From contig NW_015622541.1 of NCBI RefSeq assembly GCF_000835495.1, forward strand, positions 186,001 to 250,000: 64,000 nucleotides of DNA, given 5' to 3'. Of the stretch, positions 22,468 to 34,149 are shown piece by piece. Position 1 is the stretch's first letter. Every line of letters begins with the position of its first letter. Under the pieces are notes generated by a model. The model saw only the letters and a program-made list of their open reading frames with translations. It had not been told where the DNA came from and did not search any database. This DNA comes from Cladophialophora immunda. Lineage: Eukaryota > Ascomycota > Eurotiomycetes > Chaetothyriales > Herpotrichiellaceae. The position numbers and the translations under genes are program-made.

Positions 22468-22839
22468 TGTTACGATCTTGTCGTCGAAGAAAGAACCGGA
22501 ATCAGACAAGAAACGTGATGGGACGTGATAGTTGGAGGGTGGAATGAACAGTCGCGGAGAATCACTTATCAATCATTCGAGCAGCGGGCAAGTGACGTGA
22601 ACGCGACGCGCTTTTCTACTTTGGCACTAGCGTGATATTCTGCGGCCAGACCGCCACAAACCGCCCACCGACCTTGGGCTCCAGCCTCAGGTCAGCGTTG
22701 AAACGGTTTCAAATGTCCTGCCCCTCCATACACTTTACAATTTCCTCTCGGTCGTTGCACAGTTGTCCAAAGAACTCAACGACGATAACTCTGGTGGCTG
22801 GAAACACTGCACCGATAACACCGTCTCTTGTCAGCGAAC
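22468..22839. promoter_or_regulatory. Divergent promoter region, POL3 / RhoGDI
   Basis: 372 bp between two ATGs. It contains a TGACGTGA CRE-like octamer at 22593-22600 immediately followed by the ACGCG pair. A stretch of the POL3 frame here is open but has no ATG. Confidence 0.55.
22601..22610. promoter_or_regulatory. Tandem ACGCG pair upstream of POL3
   Basis: ACGCGACGCG: two head-to-tail MluI-box cores. A full ACGCGT also lies inside POL3 codons 3-6 (22454-22459). Yeast POL3 homologues are G1/S-regulated through such boxes; activity here is inference. Confidence 0.4.
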
Positions 22840-23685
22840 ATGGCGGACGATCTGCAAGCCGAACACACCCCAGGGTTTAAGGTGGGGGAGAAGAAGACGT
22901 TGGAGGAATATCAGAAACTGGGTGAGTTGACCTGCTGTCCGCCACCTCAACGAGTGTCTGCATGGAATCTTGTTGTCAACATCACGGATAGAAGGAAGAC
23001 GGAGAATGCAAGAATGTCCAGAGGGGTTTTGAGACAACTACCATCACCATCGCCTCTTAAGACAGGACCCGTGTTCTCTTTTCAATCTGCTTTGTGACCA
23101 AACACTGACCTCCTCGATTCCTCTCAGACCAAACCGACGATGCCATGAAACGATGGAAAGAATCACTCGGCCTAGGCTCCGGCACGATGATCGGCGACCC
23201 AAACGACCCACGTACATGCATCATTAAATCTCTTGCCTTGGTGAGCCCATCCAAACCCACAAATTCTTTACGGGGTCTGACAAGAACCAAAGGAAGTCGA
23301 AGGCCGACCAGATATAACCATCGATCTGACTCAACCCGGCGCCCTCGAAACTCTTAACAAACACCCATTCACGATCAAAGAAGGCTGCAAGTACCGCATG
23401 AAGGCCATCTTCACTGTGCACCACCAGGTCCTTTCCGGCCTCAAGTACATCCAAGTTGTCAAGCGAAAAGGTATCCGTGTCAGCAAGGACCAGGAGATGA
23501 TTGGCAGTTTTGCGCCCAACACCACTGATAAGCCCACATATGAAAAGAAGTTCACCGAAGAAGAGGCTCCTTCCGGCATGCTGGCTCGTGGCCATTACGA
23601 GGCAAGCACCAGATTTGCGGATGACGACGACCATACACATCTCGAGTTCCACTGGTCCTTCGATATTTCCAAGGACTGGAAGTGA
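22840..23685 (+). CDS. RDI1: Rho GDP-dissociation inhibitor
   Basis: Exons 22840-22921, 23128-23240 and 23293-23685 give 195 residues, the normal RhoGDI size. Intron one (206 nt, GTGAGT...CTCTCAG) joins Lys-Leu to Asp-Gln-Thr-Asp-Asp-Ala-Met. Intron two (52 nt, GTGAGC...AAAG) joins to Glu-Val-Glu-Gly-Arg-Pro-Asp. The N-terminal regulatory arm with Tyr-Gln-Lys-Leu is followed by an immunoglobulin-like prenyl-binding fold with Gly-Leu-Lys-Tyr-Ile-Gln-Val-Val-Lys-Arg, Met-Ile-Gly-Ser-Phe and the final Trp-Ser-Phe-Asp-Ile-Ser-Lys-Asp-Trp. RhoGDI extracts Rho and Cdc42 GTPases from membranes and keeps them GDP-bound in the cytosol. Identity is secure. Confidence 0.94.
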
Positions 23686-23897
23686 TCGGGGAGTCGCCTT
23701 TTAGGGCACCAAATCCATTTTTCAGCATAGCCGGCTTGGAACTGAAGCTTGTGTCATGCTGATGATCCATGCCCTCGAGCCTTCAGCAATCGAGAGTTAT
23801 GTCGACCACGAATTTGTCGCAACGGGCTTGAGAGATTTTGCTGTGCGTGATGCCTTAGAGCCTTCAATATCACCGAACGATTCAGATGATCCAAATA

Positions 23898-24976
23898 CTA
23901 GAGAAAGTACTCAATGTGAGAGCCTTGACCATCTTTTCCCTGCGTCTGTTGCTGCTGCTGCTGCTGCTCGTTTCGATGAATATCATTTTCTGGTGCCGCG
24001 TCGAAGATATTGAAGTAGCGATCGCCCGCATCACTGACTTCAAGAACACTGGCCAGATTCCCGCAACGATAGCAATAGTTCGGCGCACTCCAGACTGTGC
24101 TCAGACGATCGTCATACAAGACCTGATAACCTTCCTGGCACAGCTGATGGGCACGAAGAATATGTGACATGCTGTTGACTTGCAAGAACTTCTTGACCAC
24201 ATCTCCCCCGAATGTGTATCCAGCTCCTCTCGGCGAAAGCGAAAACTCATCTCGCTCCGGGTCGGGATCTGACCATACCAAGTCCGCCATAGGTCCTTCG
24301 TGGGGGATTTCTCGGTATCGGTCAATGATTTTGATTTGGTCGATGGAGTGAATGGATGGTGAAAGGCCGCCATGGACACAAAAGATCTGATTGTTGATGA
24401 CCACGCTCAGGGTAAGGAAATCGAACATGTCGGTGAAATAGTGCCAAACATTTGCATTGCCGTATTTTCGTGCGCATTCCGTGTAGAAGCCGTAAGATTG
24501 CGTGACGCCTCGTGATTCATGATTGCCTCGAATGAGATGGACGCGCTGGGGGTATCTTAACTTTAAGCAAACAAGAAGGGAAATCGTCTCGACGCTGAAT
24601 AGACCACGGTCTACGTAGTCGCCTGCGGCGGATTAGCAAGGGGCCTGGACATGCGTAGGCCACACGCGTACCGAGGAAAAGGTAATTGGTATCTGGACAA
24701 AAGCCTCCGATCTTGAAGATTTCCAACATGTCAAAAAACTGGCCGTGGATGTCGCCGACGACCGTGACAGGAGCCGAGATATGGACCACATTGCTCTCCT
24801 TCATCAACATCTCCTTTGCTTTTGCACATATTGCCTCGATCAGGGATTCGGCCAGAAGGTTTTTCTTGTACAGTTGGGCGATGCATTCATCAAGATCAAT
24901 ACTGGCTGCGGCATCGCGTCATCAGCGATGTGCTCTCTTTGCGAACCTCGGAAGACCTACCAGGTAGACCAGGCAT
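23898..24976 (-). CDS. PPG1: PP2A-like Ser/Thr phosphatase catalytic subunit, Ppg1 type
   Basis: Exons 24976-24961 (16 nt), 24905-24672 and 24622-23898 give 324 residues. The first exon encodes Met-Pro-Gly-Leu-Pro plus one base; the intron GTAGGT...GCCGCAG then joins to Ser-Ile-Asp-Leu-Asp-Glu-Cys, the usual PP2A-family start. Catalytic motifs are intact: Gly-Asp-Ile-His-Gly, Gly-Asp-Tyr-Val-Asp-Arg-Gly, Arg-Gly-Asn-His-Glu and the Ser-Ala-Pro-Asn-Tyr-Cys-Tyr-Arg loop. The C-terminus has a run of seven glutamines and ends Glu-Tyr-Phe-Leu, close to the carboxymethylated Tyr-Phe-Leu tail of the family. The Phe-Asp-Ala-Ala-Pro-Glu-Asn-Asp segment fits Ppg1 better than Pph21, Pph3 or Sit4, though this is from memory. 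It is tail-to-tail with RhoGDI, 212 bp apart. Confidence 0.88.
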
Positions 24977-26010
24977 TGCAAAAGATTGTCCAGGCCTGCC
25001 ACTGTTGCCGCAACGGGTTTTGAGGGCACGGGAGCGTGCAAGGGGCTGCGCTTAAAAGGAATTCTTTGAACCGTTGCAGAAGTCGCTCCGTTCTGTCATG
25101 ATGCCCAACGCCGGGGAAATGCTAGCAATCCTGCAGAGGGAAAGCGCGTGAGGAACGCGGCATCAGCGGAGAAGAAGCAGAAACAAGGAGTCCGGGGAAT
25201 TCATGCAGACTCGAGCTCCAAGGAATCGAGGTGGTTAGAAATAATCATAATAATAAATGGATGGCGACAACGCGGCGGCGGCAGAGGCTGCGGGCTCGCG
25301 ACTCTTCCTCAAAGGGGCAATTGTCCACACTCTCGCTCTCACTCTCTCCCCTCCAACCTCGACTTCATTGCCACTTCACTTTCCACCACTATCCTCATCA
25401 TGCATCTCGAGGTACCGGCACCTTGGCTATATCCCATCGTCCGATGTTCTCCTTAGCCTTGATCCTTCCCACTGGTGCGGCCTTCTCTCTAACTCGATCC
25501 CGCACTAGCTGCTGGCATCTGCTGCTTCACAACCTCCAAGGAGCCTGCAATAAACCGTCAACACTCGGTTACAAGCAGCTTCCGCCTCGTAGACCAAGAA
25601 GTCATGGACTGCCGTTCTCACAGTATAGCACAGAATGGCAAGTAGCATTCATCTCCACAACCTCTGCTTTCCTCTCTCCTCTGTGGGCGGCTGGTCCGGG
25701 CGTGTAGAAGCCCAGCAGCTGTCTCTGTTCTTTGTTCTCTGTTCTGCAACATGACATTCATTTCGTCTTAGGTCCCTAGGGATCGAGGCTTCTATCCAAG
25801 TATTGTGTCTCCAACTACTACTGTCAAATCCACTGCTTTCCCACCCATGACACAACTCGTCGATGATCCTCTACTTGCTTCCCACCGCTCCTACGGCCCT
25901 TGTCTACCAAGTCCTCTGCCTCTTGATAGTCCTATTCTCTCACGTTCAGCCTTGCCTGTTCCGGAGGACAACATCAGTTGCTTTCCCATCGCCACACCCC
26001 TTGGCTCAAG
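24977..26010. other. Intergenic: divergent promoter, phosphatase / orphan gene
   Basis: 1.03 kb without a supported gene. A CT-rich tract (about 25325-25395) and other pyrimidine runs are typical of fungal promoters. Three overlapping open frames near 25148-25707 change frame with the CT repeats and have no domain. Confidence 0.5.
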
Positions 26011-27463
26011 ATGGAATCTGATCCTCACGAAAACATACTGCCATGGCAGCCTCACGAGGTGACAGATCCTGTATCCGATACCGATGCCCTCGCGGGTAGC
26101 TACTGCAGAGGCAAAATCCCTATCCTGAGCGGCGGTCGCGGTGAATGTGGCAACCAGATCAACTACCATGAAGACAGCGGCAGCCAACAAACTGATTATA
26201 CCCTGTGCGTGAAGCCGGGCCTCCTTTGACCAAGTCGAAAAGTTGACAATCTTCCCAAACAGGGCATCTTATGGAAATCGAGGAGCTCAGCACACTGGAC
26301 AAGCCGTGGCAAGCCAAGGAGGATATATATGTGATCAGAGCCACGACCTGTCGGGCACTTCGCGTTCTACAAATCAAGTGCGGTACAATGACCCTACTCG
26401 TCCCGAATATCCGACAGGCACATCTCGCTTGTGGCAGCCTATGCCTCGAATCCCGATAACCGAACCAGAAGGAGCGCTGATCGATTCATGTTGGAGTGCG
26501 ACTTACGGCTACGAACGACCTGAATCCGTGCCGCTCTCACACAAACCATTTCAGGAACCCCCGCCGTCCAATCAGTGCCACTTCAACACGCGCGAAGAGC
26601 TGCGAGACGAAAGTCCGCAAGAATATGACGTCCACTCGGAAGATGATCTGAAAGCACTCGAATTTCCCGATGACTTTGGCATCGAGGCCGAAAAGTGGTT
26701 CTCACCAGTCCAACGAAGGATACAAGCATTTGGCGCAACCATTGAAGAGAATGAATGGATGGAATCGCAGCAACAAGTCATTGTCTCGAAATATTTCCGC
26801 AATATCAAGGACGCCACGTTCTTCAAATCCGTGCGTGACACCAGACATTGGCATTCTGTCAAGGACGATCCAGCTTTTGCAGAGATTTCTTCCCATGGAG
26901 CTGTAATTGCATTTGAGGAGCTCCATCAGCACAGAGACGATACTGCTTTTAGCAACAACGTCCCTGAAGCTTACCGCCGACGATCGAACTCATCAACAGC
27001 CGGTGATCAATATGATTATCCAATATTTTCGGTGCAGAAGGCGGCCGCGATAGGTCTGTCTATGGAACAAGAAGAACGTCTGGCTGCCCTTGGAGTAACT
27101 GGTGATCCCAAACCAGTGCAGCCTCGCATTCCCACGAAAGGAGAGGGTCGGAGAAGGTCGCGGTCACCCGAACCGATAGGCCAGCGGAAGAACGGCCAGA
27201 GCTACCGCCAGCGACGTTATGCTCACGGGAGTCAAGCAGTGCGATCCGGAGATAGGCGCGAAGACCAAGAACCGAGAGACCGTAGCTCCGACAGTCTGGG
27301 CGCGAGTATGGGCAGAGAGAGTGGCAGAAACGTTGAAATAGGGCTTCGGCGAGGCCAGGAGAACCAGGACAGAGGCAAAGAACAGAAGATAAAAGGAAAG
27401 AAGAGACAACAGCAGAGCCAGAAACCATCCGGAAAATCGAGGCGTCAAGATCAGCAAGCATGA
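26011..27463 (+). CDS. Orphan protein with basic Arg/Gln-rich tail
   Basis: Exons 26011-26204 and 26263-27463 give 464 residues. The second exon alone opens only at a TTG inside the intron. A 58-nt intron (GTGCGT...CCCAAACAG) joins Asp-Tyr-Thr-Leu to Ala-Ser-Tyr-Gly-Asn in phase 2, which supports one gene. I recognise no domain. The first 150 residues are disordered and rich in Pro, Ser and acidic residues. Residues about 150-240 look helical (Glu-Lys-Trp-Phe-Ser-Pro-Val-Gln-Arg-Arg-Ile-Gln, then a Tyr-Phe-Arg-Asn-Ile-Lys-Asp helix). The last 120 residues are Arg/Gln/Lys-rich with Arg-Ser-Arg-Ser-Pro-Glu, reminiscent of RNA-associated or nuclear proteins. An ATG-initiated exon further upstream cannot be excluded. 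Function unknown. Confidence 0.72.
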
Positions 27464-28264
27464 CACCCACATTCACCAAATGCCTTGACACGAGAAACTG
27501 TCCCCAAAATTAAGCCAGCATCATCCAACCATTTCCTGGAAGACTAAACATCAGTAGCCCCCCAAGAGAGCGCAGACTACGTGAAAAATCGCAAGGAGGG
27601 GTTCCACAAAGGCGGCAAAGTTTCAGTAAAGGTATGGCACAGCGATGGGGACGGCAATGACTGACTGGCTCCAAGTCAGGAGTGAGAAATGGTATCGCTC
27701 ACAACCCTGGCAGACGGGGCGATGCTGCCCAACGGTGGTCCTCATATGGCACATATTCCACGCCCCATGCGATGCGGCATCGGGAAGAGCTGCTAGGCTT
27801 GGTATTTCAACAACAAAGCAACACCGGATTGCTGGGACGACTTACGGTAGCTGTTCTGTGACATTTACGCATACCCATGAGAGGCACGATGATCACCGAG
27901 TGATGCAGAAGGACTGACTATTGGAAGACAACATACGCGAACACAAGCACGAGCTTCACCCTTCACGTATGTACCGTCAAGTTCCAGAATCCAGACCCTC
28001 TCTAGTGTTAGAATCTTTGTTCGTCTTTTCGGGGCTCCACTGAAACGGTATAAGTCTATATGTTTTTAGATTCTGTACATATTGCATCAAGTCTGTTCTG
28101 GATCACATCCTCCACCCCTCACGCAACCGCCGCGACGCCACTGGGATTTGGAAATGGCTCTTGGACTTTGGAAGAGTGCCTGACTGGTTAGATCCATCGG
28201 TACACGCTCACCTGCTTACCTCCATGCCGAGTTTGAACAGTGCCTGGAGAAGCGGGCTCGTCGG
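27464..28264. other. Intergenic between convergent genes
   Basis: 801 bp between the stops of the orphan gene and the dehydrogenase. No supported gene or RNA. Confidence 0.5.
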
Positions 28265-29492
28265 CTATGTTGACTTGCGATGCATGGTTGTCGCAGAAGC
28301 CTATACTCAAGTTGTTAGTACTTTGTATGTTGTAGAGCAGCTGTTCGAGAGAACGCTCTCGCCATGCCACGCCACGCCACGGAACAGATGCCATGAAAAC
28401 AAATCGGGCTGAACGGGGTGAGAGCCTGACCTGATGGTTCGGGAAGATCAAAGAGTCCGCAAGCACGACGTTCTCCCTCAGTCCGGCAGCAAACACGACA
28501 ACCTCTGCGATGTCGTCGGGTGTCAGCGGCTCGACGCCTTTGTAGACGGCGTCGGCTTTGGCCTTGTCGCCGTAGAAGCGGACGATGGAGAATTCCTGTG
28601 AGTCGCGAGGATGGTCAGTATTTGGGCTCATATCAACCACTCTTGCCCGAACGTTTTTGGAGGGAAAAAGTCCAAGGAGGAAAGGGGGGAAACATACAGT
28701 CTCGACCTGCCCTGGGTCCACCTCGATCACCCTTATGCGGGTGGCAATCAACTCCTTCCTCAGCGCATCTGTGAACGTCCTCACGGCAGCCTTGGTAGCG
28801 CAGTAGATACTTCCACCAGGGTAGCCCTCCCTCCCTGCAATGGAACCGATCATAATGACGTCGCCTCGGCCTCCGATGTCCTCTCCGTTGTCTCCCTTTT
28901 TGGCTTTCATGATGGGCAGGACAGCCTGGGTCATGTGGATGAGGCCAGTCACATTGGTGGCGAACATGACGTCCATGTCTTCGGCTTTGATCTCTGGCGC
29001 TTTATCCATGCCCTTGACCAAGCCCGCATTGTTTACCAAGACGTCAATGTTTCTGAACTCCTCGGGCAGCTTCCCCACAAAGCTATTCACCTGGTCGGGT
29101 TTCGAAATGTCCAACTGCACGGGTAAGACCTTGACCCCGTCACCGACTTCCTTGTTGATGTCGGCGGCCACTTGCTTGAGCGTGTCGACCCGGCGGGCAG
29201 TGATGATGATCTTGAGGTTTTGCGGCGATGTACGTGCAAACTCCTGGGCGACGCTGCGGCCGATGCCCGAGGAGGCGCCGGTGACGAGGATGGTCTTGCC
29301 CGAGAGGCGCTTGCCCATGGCAGAGGAGGAGGACATGCTGCGTATCGCTTGCAGGGAGATCTTGGACTGCGGTCCAGAGAATGAGAGCGAGATCAAGTGG
29401 TGCGGGGAAGTAGTTATCCAAGGTCTGCGCGCGGCGGCTGGCACGAAGCTGCGTGTGAGAGCTGTGAGGGTCGATGTAAGGTGGGAAGGCAT
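28265..29492 (-). CDS. NADP-dependent short-chain dehydrogenase (YdfG / YMR226C type)
   Basis: Exons 29492-28698, 28595-28431 and 28300-28265 give 331 residues from ATG 29492, or 280 from the internal ATG at 29339. The classical SDR fold has Gly-Ala-Ser-Ser-Gly-Ile-Gly, Asn-Asn-Ala-Gly, a catalytic Ser, and Tyr-Cys-Ala-Thr-Lys. The family is close to yeast YMR226C, which oxidises L-allo-threonine and serine or 3-hydroxy acids. Intron two (102 nt, GTATGT) is a multiple of three without a stop, so its retention stays in frame. The last exon encodes only Ala-Ser-Ala-Thr-Thr-Met-His-Arg-Lys-Ser-Thr, which matches the family end (Phe-Pro-Asn-His-Gln then Ala-x-Ala-Thr). The extra 51 N-terminal residues are Arg/Ser/Leu-rich without acidic residues, like a mitochondrial presequence. 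Confidence 0.88.
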
Positions 29493-30387
29493 GTACAGAG
29501 ACACCTGAGAGAGATGTGTAAGACTCGGGGGTGTCAGGTCCAGGGAAATAGAGGTCAACGAGAGTCAGAGATGCATTGGAACTTGCTGGTGGTGGTGGTG
29601 GTGGTGGGTGAGAACTGCGGAGTTGTCGCCGAGGCGGAGAAACGCCAATGTGCTGTCTGTCTGTCTCGAGGAGCAGATGTAGTTCACTATTATGTCGGGA
29701 AAAAGGCGATCAACGGCCATAAGCGGCAAAGGAGCCGGCGGCCTTGTATCAGAAATTGACATGCTTGCGATATAGGTGCTGATATGATCTATACGAAAAG
29801 CTGTTGGTGCGTACCTGAGCGAGCCGGACAGAGAGAAAAGGGCGCCGAGAAAGAGAGAAGAACAAAGCCACCCATATCCAATCCACGGAAATGGCCCTCT
29901 GTGTCCATCCTCTGCAGGGCCCCATGATCATGATCCTGACTACCGCATGTTCATGCACCTCCCAAGCTCGCCCCTTCAGCAAAGCCACAAGGACGCCGCC
30001 GGTCCGGGGGAAGACGAGAAACTCCAGCTATCATAAGCACAATAGAATCCCCAATGCAGCCAGATTTCCATACTCACAAGCATGCAGAGCTTCGTTAACT
30101 TGACGTGGGCACATATCTCCTCATCCAAATCCAATCCCAGATGTTTTCATCGTAACACCATATGCTTGCCATCATTATTCCCAGGCCGTGCGCCAATTGA
30201 TTTCATGTCTTTGGGTGTCCAAGTCGTGGGACGCAACGTGCCCGACGTCGAGCTGTGCTGCGGTGTGCGGTGCGCGGTACTGAACTCGTCTGTATAGCGA
30301 AAGCCGTATTATCACGGAGGAACCATGCTTTTGTTCCGGACAAAAACAAATTGTGACGGTAGATTCAACCTTTGTGCATCTCCCATT
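29493..30387. other. Intergenic: dehydrogenase promoter, CDC25 3' side
   Basis: 895 bp. No gene supported. It holds a (TGG)7 microsatellite about 100 bp upstream of the dehydrogenase ATG. Confidence 0.5.
29587..29607. repeat. (TGG)7 microsatellite
   Basis: Seven uninterrupted TGG units in the dehydrogenase 5' flank. Probably length-variable between isolates. Confidence 0.9.
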
Positions 30388-33300
30388 TCACAGGAACCCC
30401 GATTCGGACAGCAGCCGCGCAATTTTCTCTTCTTCTCGCTCGCGGGGTTCAACCCTAAGACTCTGAGCAAACATGTCGTCGTGGGAGTCTCCGGCATTTT
30501 TCATGTTATCGGAAATCCACTCCTGTAATTCGGGGACTGGATGGAGACTGTAAGGCACATTCTGATACTGCTGAATGTCTCGAATAACTTCGGCAGTCTT
30601 GGTCCGTTTAGCGAAATTGATCAACTCCGTGTTCTTGGTAAGTGACGGGATTCCATCCTCAATGAACGTCAGGTCGGTCAGATAGACACCCAGAAAGGGA
30701 ATGCACGGCGGGGTTGCCTGGCGCAGTGTTTCGCGGTAAAGTGCAAAGTTCTTCGAAGATGCGATCAGATTGCGCATCGACTCGAGGATTGCGTTGGTCT
30801 TGGGGTTGACAGCTTGCCATGTTCGACTCAGTCGGACGATGTGGGCAGTGCCGAGCGCTGAAATGATGGCCGTCACAGCCGAGAAATTGTTCAATACGCG
30901 GCATTGCTGTGCAGCACATTAGTACTGGTACAAGGTCGAAACAGGCGTAGCACAACTCACCTCAGCAATCAGCACAAAGTGTTTGATGATGACCACTCTC
31001 TTCTTCACCTCTGACTGCCCCAAAATCATGGCAGAAACCCAGTTAGTCAACTGGTTTGAATGTAAGATGAGAGCCTGCACGTTTGGAGCAGTATCGCTGC
31101 TGTCCGACTTGCTCTTCCTCTCCCATGTCTTGGCCAGGCATTCTACAGGCTTGATCTTGCCATAGAGCTTTGATTCAATGATGGTCAGCTGCCGCGCAAA
31201 TTCTTTAGGATCAATGTCCAGGAATTTGAGCTTCTTCATGTTCTTGGGCAAGATAGGGGCCGGCGCGGAATTGGTGAGGGTCAACACAAGCTTCTTGGAC
31301 AACGCCTCTCCTCCTTTCAATCGCTGGTCGATGATGGTTGTCAAAGCCTTTGCCAGTGGAATCTTAGTCGTGGTATATGTACGGTTCGCGAAAGCCAGCA
31401 TTCGCTCAAGCAATGCTTGACTATTGCCATCGTCCGCCTCCATCCAATATTGTTCCAGCCACGATTTGAGGATGTTTAGTACTCTAAATCTTGCTGGCTT
31501 CTGCTTGTGCTCTTCCCAAATCGAGTATTCGTCTCGATTCAGGCCGGCAGGTGGTTGAAGGTTGAACCGCCTTACCAAAAGCTCAAAGAGCTCCGAAGCT
31601 GACGTGAAAGAACGGTAAGTGAGCAAAAAGGTTGTTGTAAAGTTCGTATCCGGCCGATCATGTCGAGTAAGTTGCTCGACAAGTCCAGTAAGGGTGCCGC
31701 TTTTGACTTGAGGAGGGTCATTTTTGGTATCATAAGTAACCTCGTCGGCGTGATCGAGTTGCAAATACCACGGGACCTCATCCACAGGAAAGCTTGGTTC
31801 AATAGTGGCTTTAACAGGGTTCAGATCCGGAGGGATCTGTCCAAAGAATTGTCTTGCCTTGTCTTTGGTCGGTGGTCGGCGCAGTTTGTCTGCCATTGGA
31901 TCTTCACCAAGCGTGTATGATTTTGACTGACCGAGATCTGCCAGCGCAGGTCGCAGATTGGCCGCATGCTTCGAATCGGACCGAAGATGGTGAGTCTGGT
32001 AGGTTTCGCCTCCGTCTGTCACGCGGTTCTCCCGCTTGTTGGTAGCCATGGCCGGGTTTAGGGAGGTAGCGGGGAGCAATAGCTCCAATGCGTAGCCCAC
32101 ATTGGCCACGTGAGTATCAAGCTGCTGGCAAGCACTTCGAACGTGGTTGATTCGAGTATCCAGCGATTCGCCACGCACTTCAGCCCATTCGTCCGGCAGA
32201 GGCGTAGTGACAGCCTGACAAGTTGCCACCAATTCACCAATGGAGTCGTAAGCCTTTTGCTTCTGAGATCCAAAGTCCACCAACGATGGTTTCTGGAACA
32301 CATTTCCCAGCACAGAGAGATCGATAGATTCGACGTGGGAGATCCAAGGTCGAAATTGTTCGAGAACCAGACCTGCTCCTTGACAGACCGTATCTCCAAT
32401 GGCAGCTAGCCGCGCAGGAGTGACGATCTTCTCGGTGAGTAACAGGACTTCCTCAAGCCGACGGATTGCAGCTGATAAAGTCTTCTTGGAATCCTCGATG
32501 CGCCGAAGTAGGTTTACGTCGAGTGGTTCCGATGGTCGCCAGCCGATCTCGTCATTGGAATCCATAAATGAAACCTCATCCAAATTGGTTTGGCTTTCAA
32601 TATTGTTGTCCCGCCAGTTCCCTCCAACGGTACTGCCCATGATAAAGCCAGGAAACAACCGCGGAATCTCTTCTCCTCTCTGTTGTCGGGCCACCTCTAC
32701 ATATCCATAAACTCCATTCATCACACCATCGGCCTCTTGTAGACATTTCGTCAATGCGTCAGGTCCCGGCCAGTCGGCGGCGGCAATATGCGAAGACAGG
32801 ACGAGCTTGGAAAACTTGGACATCATCTCTCGAAAGTGAGGGTACAGAGCCTTGTTCGACGAGATTATCGAGGGGTTTCCCGAGTGATTATCCGTAGTGC
32901 CTGATCCTGCGGCTAGCAACATGCGAAGATGATCTGAGATGTCTTCTGCCCTTCGAACGTAGTCTGCGCGCGCTCGTGCGCGAATTGCATGACGATACGC
33001 CTCAATGGCCGTGCGCATATTGTCTACCAAGATGTTCCATGTGACGGCAGTGACACCTCCGTCGTCCAGGAAAAATCGGGGGGTGGGCGATTTGGACAGT
33101 TTTGGCGGCAGTCCTACAGCGAACGAAGTCGAGCTAGTCCCAAGAGGAGGCAGCACCATTGACATGTTGAGGTGAGAGTCAAAAGTGGTGGAGAAAGGAT
33201 TGGTTATTTGGTTTCCAAGTTGTCTGACGGAACTTACGTTGAGAGAATCCATCGAGGTTGAGGTTGAGATACTGGCAGAAGTCATAGAACCGGACCCTTT

Positions 33301-34149
33301 TTTGCGTGAAGACAAGAACGATTGTTCACCGTCAGCCTCAGAGGCAGATCCGTCATAGTCCTCTTCATTCTGCGCGTAACCTCCTGCCATCATCTCGGGC
33401 GGCGCCCTTGTTTGCTCTGGCACATGAAAATTGTTTCGATCGCGTGGTCCGCTCTCATCCGAACTTGTTGGCGTCTCCAACGGCAGTTCCATTGTACTGA
33501 CACCTGTCAAGGTGTTGAAATAAAACAATCGGCCATCTGGAGTCGCCTGGGGAACCCAAAACGCCGCCTCTTCCTGAGCCTGGGAATGGCCACCTTCAAT
33601 CGGCAAGTCCGAGTCCTCATCTTGAGTGTGAGCGTCTGAATCTTCCTCCTCTTCATCATAGTCTTCCTCGGTGCCTGATCCAGTCTCACTCTCGTCGTGG
33701 CCTGCTAGTCCCGCCTCGCTCAGTTCATCCAGATTTGTGATCTCGGCGGTATAATTGCTGGGGAACCAGCCCCGAACATCGTTGATCACGCCATCCCACC
33801 ACCCACTCTCCAACTGGGTCAATACCTGGATTATGTCTCCCTGACGAAAGCTCAAGCTGGTGTGGTCATCGGCTTCATAGTTGTACAGGGCACGGACAAA
33901 GATGGGTGGGGGATGCGGAGGAAGGTCAGTGCTGGCGACGTAGCTGTTCATAGCAGCCTGCTGAGCACGGCGACGCGGCGAGAGACCGCTCATGCCCGCC
34001 TGATGGACGCTTGATGATCTCGACCGGGAGGCGGAGTGGGAAGGTCGACTCGGTTCGGTGTATTGAAAGGCGGCGGCAAGGACTGAGCCTGATTTGGCTG
34101 AAGCACCTTGCGACGTCGAATCTTGTGTTCCTCTGCGCGACGCTGACAT
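30388..34149 (-). CDS. CDC25: Ras guanine-nucleotide exchange factor, Cdc25 type
   Basis: Exons 34149-30961 and 30906-30388 give 1235 residues. The 54-nt intron (GTGAGT...CACAG) lies inside the catalytic domain between Ile-Ala-Glu and Gln-Cys-Arg. An SH3 domain at residues 84-137 (Ala-Leu-Tyr-Asn-Tyr...Trp-Trp-Asp-Gly...Trp-Phe-Pro-Ser-Asn-Tyr) is followed by an acidic linker and a WW-like segment near 198-225. A long helical middle region, a RasGEF N motif near 810-930 and the Cdc25 homology domain to about 1200 complete it. The protein loads GTP on Ras and so feeds cAMP or MAP-kinase signalling that controls growth and morphogenesis. The 2.4-kb upstream gap is unusually long. Identity is secure. 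Confidence 0.94.
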
